In this document: positions 35,428-37,243 of the stretch, in pieces | How the letters are laid out: the number at the start of each line of letters is the position of its first letter | Position numbering within the stretch: the first letter of the stretch is position 1 | DNA from: an uncultured Pelagibacteraceae bacterium | GTDB taxonomy: Bacteria > Pseudomonadota > Alphaproteobacteria > Pelagibacterales > Pelagibacteraceae | Length of the DNA: 37,243 bases | Assembly: GCA_902614125.1 (NCBI GenBank) | Contig: CACMJW010000002.1 | Span: 1 to 37,243, forward strand | Reading direction: 5' to 3' | The notes under the pieces: model-generated | Database searches by the model: none | Seen by the model: the letters and a program-made list of their open reading frames with translations, nothing else | What the model was told of the DNA's origin: nothing | Made by a program: the position numbers and the translations under genes

Positions 35428-35850
35428 ATGAAATTATCAAGTAAAGGAAGATATGCAGTTATGGCACTTGCCGATCTTGCAAAGTTTGATCCTAATGAAC
35501 CAGTTTCTTTAAGAGATATCTCTTTAAGACAAGGAATATCTTTAGATTATCTTGAACAACTATTTTTAAAGTTAAAAAAAAATAATATCGTAAATAGTGT
35601 TCGCGGGATTAAGGGTGGATATATTCTTTCTAAAGAAGCTTCTAATATTAAAATTTCAGATATCTTTTTTGCAGTTGATGAAAAGGTAAAAACTATAGGG
35701 TGTGAAAAACATTCAAAAAAAGGGTGTAACGGTAAAACAGCAAAATGCATCACTCATGATCTCTGGGATGAATTAGAGGATTATATAAATAATTTTTTTG
35801 AAAAAAAAAGTCTCAGAGATTTACTAAATCAATCAACAAATAGATTATAG
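35428..35850 (+). CDS. iscR: Rrf2-family Fe-S cluster regulator IscR
   Basis: IscR senses cellular Fe-S status through a [2Fe-2S] cluster and represses iron-sulfur assembly genes when the cluster is bound. The 140-residue protein has the Rrf2 winged helix (MKLSSKGRYAVMALADLA, SLRDISLRQGISLDYLEQLFLKLKK, VRGIKGGYIL) and three cysteines at 92, 100 and 107 (C-x7-C-x6-C), with Cys92 exactly where E. coli IscR has it. THDLWDEL after the third Cys also matches. Its stop abuts the sufB start with no gap. The promoter carries the operator described above. Confidence 0.94.
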   Translation: MKLSSKGRYAVMALADLAKFDPNEPVSLRDISLRQGISLDYLEQLFLKLKKNNIVNSVRGIKGGYILSKEASNIKISDIFFAVDEKVKTIGCEKHSKKGCNGKTAKCITHDLWDELEDYINNFFEKKSLRDLLNQSTNRL

Positions 35851-37243
35851 ATGAGAGATAAACAAATAGAAGATTTAAAAGAATATAAATATGGATTTAC
35901 AACTGATATAGAAAATATCAGAGCACCAAAAGGTCTAAATGAGACAGTAATAAAATTTATATCTAAAATAAAAAAAGAACCAGATTGGATGCTAGATTGG
36001 AGATTAAAAGCATTTGAGAGATTGAAAAACTTAAAAGAACCAAATTGGCAAAAACCGAAATATCCAAAAATAGATTACCAAGATTTATATTATTATTCAG
36101 CTCCTAAAAGTGCTTCTGATAAACCAAAAAGTTTAGATGAATTAGATCCGAAGCTTTTGGAAACTTATCAAAAACTTGGTATACCACTTCAAGAACAAAA
36201 AAGATTAAATGGAATAGCAGTAGATGCTGTTTTTGACTCTGTTTCAGTTGCAACAACATTTAAAGATAAATTGACTGAAAAAGGAATAATATTTTGTTCA
36301 ATGTCTGAGGCTATTCAAAAACATCCAGAATTAGTAAAAAAATATCTTGGTTCAGTTATACCAGTTACTGATCACTATTTTGCAACTTTAAATTCTGCAG
36401 TGTTTACTGACGGTTCATTTGTTTACATTCCAGAGGGTGTAAGATGTCCTATGGAATTATCAACATATTTTAGAATTAATGCATCTGAGACAGGTCAGTT
36501 TGAAAGAACTTTAATCATCGCCGACAAAGGAAGTTATGTTAGCTATCTGGAAGGATGTACTGCTCCTATGAGAGATGAAAACCAATTACATGCAGCAAAT
36601 GTTGAACTTGTTGCATTAGATGATGCAGAAATAAAATATTCAACTGTCCAAAATTGGTACCCAGGAGATAAAGATGGCAAAGGTGGGATTTATAATTTTG
36701 TAACTAAAAGAGGATTATGCAAAGGTGTAAATTCTAAAATATCTTGGACGCAAGTAGAAACTGGTTCTGCAATTACTTGGAAATATCCTAGTTGCATTTT
36801 GCAAGGAGACAACTCTGTTGGAGAATTTTACTCAATTGCAATTACAAATAACCACCAAAAAGCAGATACTGGTACTAAAATGATTCATATTGGCAAAAAT
36901 ACTAAAAGTAAAATAATATCCAAAGGTATTTCAGCTGGATATGCTGATAATACTTATAGAGGTCTTGTAGATATTTTTCCAAAAGCTAAAAATGCTAGAA
37001 ACTTTACACAGTGTGACTCACTATTAATGGGTAATAAATGTGGCGCACACACTGTTCCTTACATTAAAAATAGAAATTCAGACTCAAATATAGAACATGA
37101 GGCAACAACATCAAAAATCAGTGAGGAACAATTATATTATTGTCAACAAAGAGGTTTAAATTCAGAGGAAGCTGTAGGGCTAATAGTTAACGGTTTTTGT
37201 AAAGAAGTTCTTCAACAATTACCAATGGAATTTGCTGTTGAAG
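35851..37243 (+). CDS. sufB: Fe-S cluster assembly scaffold SufB (partial, runs off right edge)
   Basis: SufB forms the SufBC2D scaffold on which Fe-S clusters are built. The ATG at 35851 follows the iscR stop directly, and the frame is open to the window end, giving 464 residues; probably fewer than 25 are missing. Conserved segments include [79 protein letters not shown] and [18 protein letters not shown] (reads CDSLLMG here). No cysteine desulfurase gene lies between iscR and sufB; sufC, sufD and sufS would be expected to the right. Confidence 0.95.
   Translation, partial: MRDKQIEDLKEYKYGFTTDIENIRAPKGLNETVIKFISKIKKEPDWMLDWRLKAFERLKNLKEPNWQKPKYPKIDYQDLYYYSAPKSASDKPKSLDELDPKLLETYQKLGIPLQEQKRLNGIAVDAVFDSVSVATTFKDKLTEKGIIFCSMSEAIQKHPELVKKYLGSVIPVTDHYFATLNSAVFTDGSFVYIPEGVRCPMELSTYFRINASETGQFERTLIIADKGSYVSYLEGCTAPMRDENQLHAANVELVALDDAEIKYSTVQNWYPGDKDGKGGIYNFVTKRGLCKGVNSKISWTQVETGSAITWKYPSCILQGDNSVGEFYSIAITNNHQKADTGTKMIHIGKNTKSKIISKGISAGYADNTYRGLVDIFPKAKNARNFTQCDSLLMGNKCGAHTVPYIKNRNSDSNIEHEATTSKISEEQLYYCQQRGLNSEEAVGLIVNGFCKEVLQQLPMEFAVE

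Noticed and set aside
1..37243. CRISPR arrays, insertion sequences, prophage, toxin-antitoxin or defence genes, tRNA or rRNA genes
   Set aside because: Both strands were read; no repeat arrays, transposase or integrase motifs, or cloverleaf-type sequences were recognised. Nearly all bases are accounted for by core housekeeping genes.

Overview
The window reads as a core chromosomal segment of a streamlined, very AT-rich marine alphaproteobacterium, most likely of the SAR11 clade (Pelagibacterales, 'Candidatus Pelagibacter'-like). The reasons are visual and comparative: roughly three quarters A+T by eye, Lys/Asn/Ile-rich proteins, almost no intergenic DNA (the longest gap is 131 nt), alphaproteobacterial hallmarks (an NDUFA12-type complex I subunit beside a DUF2155 protein, accB/accC/aroQ, an iscR-suf cluster beside anmK/tyrS, an hda-type DnaA regulator) and no mobile element, CRISPR, tRNA, rRNA or phage gene. 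The clade assignment is an inference from gene content and base composition, not a database match.

Layout. 1-2.7 kb (minus): rpsF-rpsR-rplI-dnaB, then the first codons of a membrane protein running off the left edge. 2.8-5.4 kb (plus): fabD-fabG-acpP-gmk, fatty acid initiation plus guanylate kinase. 5.35-12.6 kb (minus): lptF-lptG-lptD-surA-pdxA-rsmA, an outer-membrane biogenesis operon in which every junction overlaps. 12.6-14.4 kb (plus): pepA-ndk. 14.4-16.0 kb (minus): purM-purN. 16.0-19.5 kb (plus): DUF2066 protein-hda-aspS. 19.5-20.4 kb (minus): a stand-alone relative of the C-terminal part of B12-dependent ribonucleotide reductase. 20.5-21.2 kb (plus): NDUFA12 and DUF2155 proteins. 21.2-23.4 kb (minus): aroQ-accB-accC. 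23.4-24.4 kb (plus): thiS-thiG. 24.4-26.2 kb (minus): RNase E/G. 26.3-32.3 kb (plus): PBP1A-prfB-AsmA-like protein, with prfB carrying a programmed +1 frameshift. 32.3-33.5 kb (minus): tyrS. 33.5-34.6 kb (plus): anmK. 34.6-35.3 kb (minus): alpha/beta hydrolase. 35.4 kb to the right edge (plus): iscR-sufB behind an IscR-type operator.

The genes form housekeeping modules: envelope assembly (LptD/F/G, SurA, PBP1A, AnmK, AsmA-like protein), fatty acid synthesis (FabD, FabG, ACP, AccB, AccC), translation (S6, S18, L9, AspRS, TyrRS, RF2, RsmA), replication control (DnaB, Hda), nucleotide and cofactor synthesis (PurM, PurN, Gmk, Ndk, PdxA, ThiS, ThiG, AroQ) and Fe-S assembly (IscR, SufB). No gap exceeds 300 bases and I saw no convincing intrinsic terminator. 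All seven convergent gene pairs abut or overlap at their stop codons.

I did not find an obviously new multi-gene system. The observations most worth a second look are the RNase E/G lacking its zinc-link cysteines, the stand-alone NrdJ C-terminal-type protein, the near-consensus type 1 IscR operator, the RF2 frameshift site, the systematic stop-codon overlap at convergent ends, and a short open frame in the rne leader.
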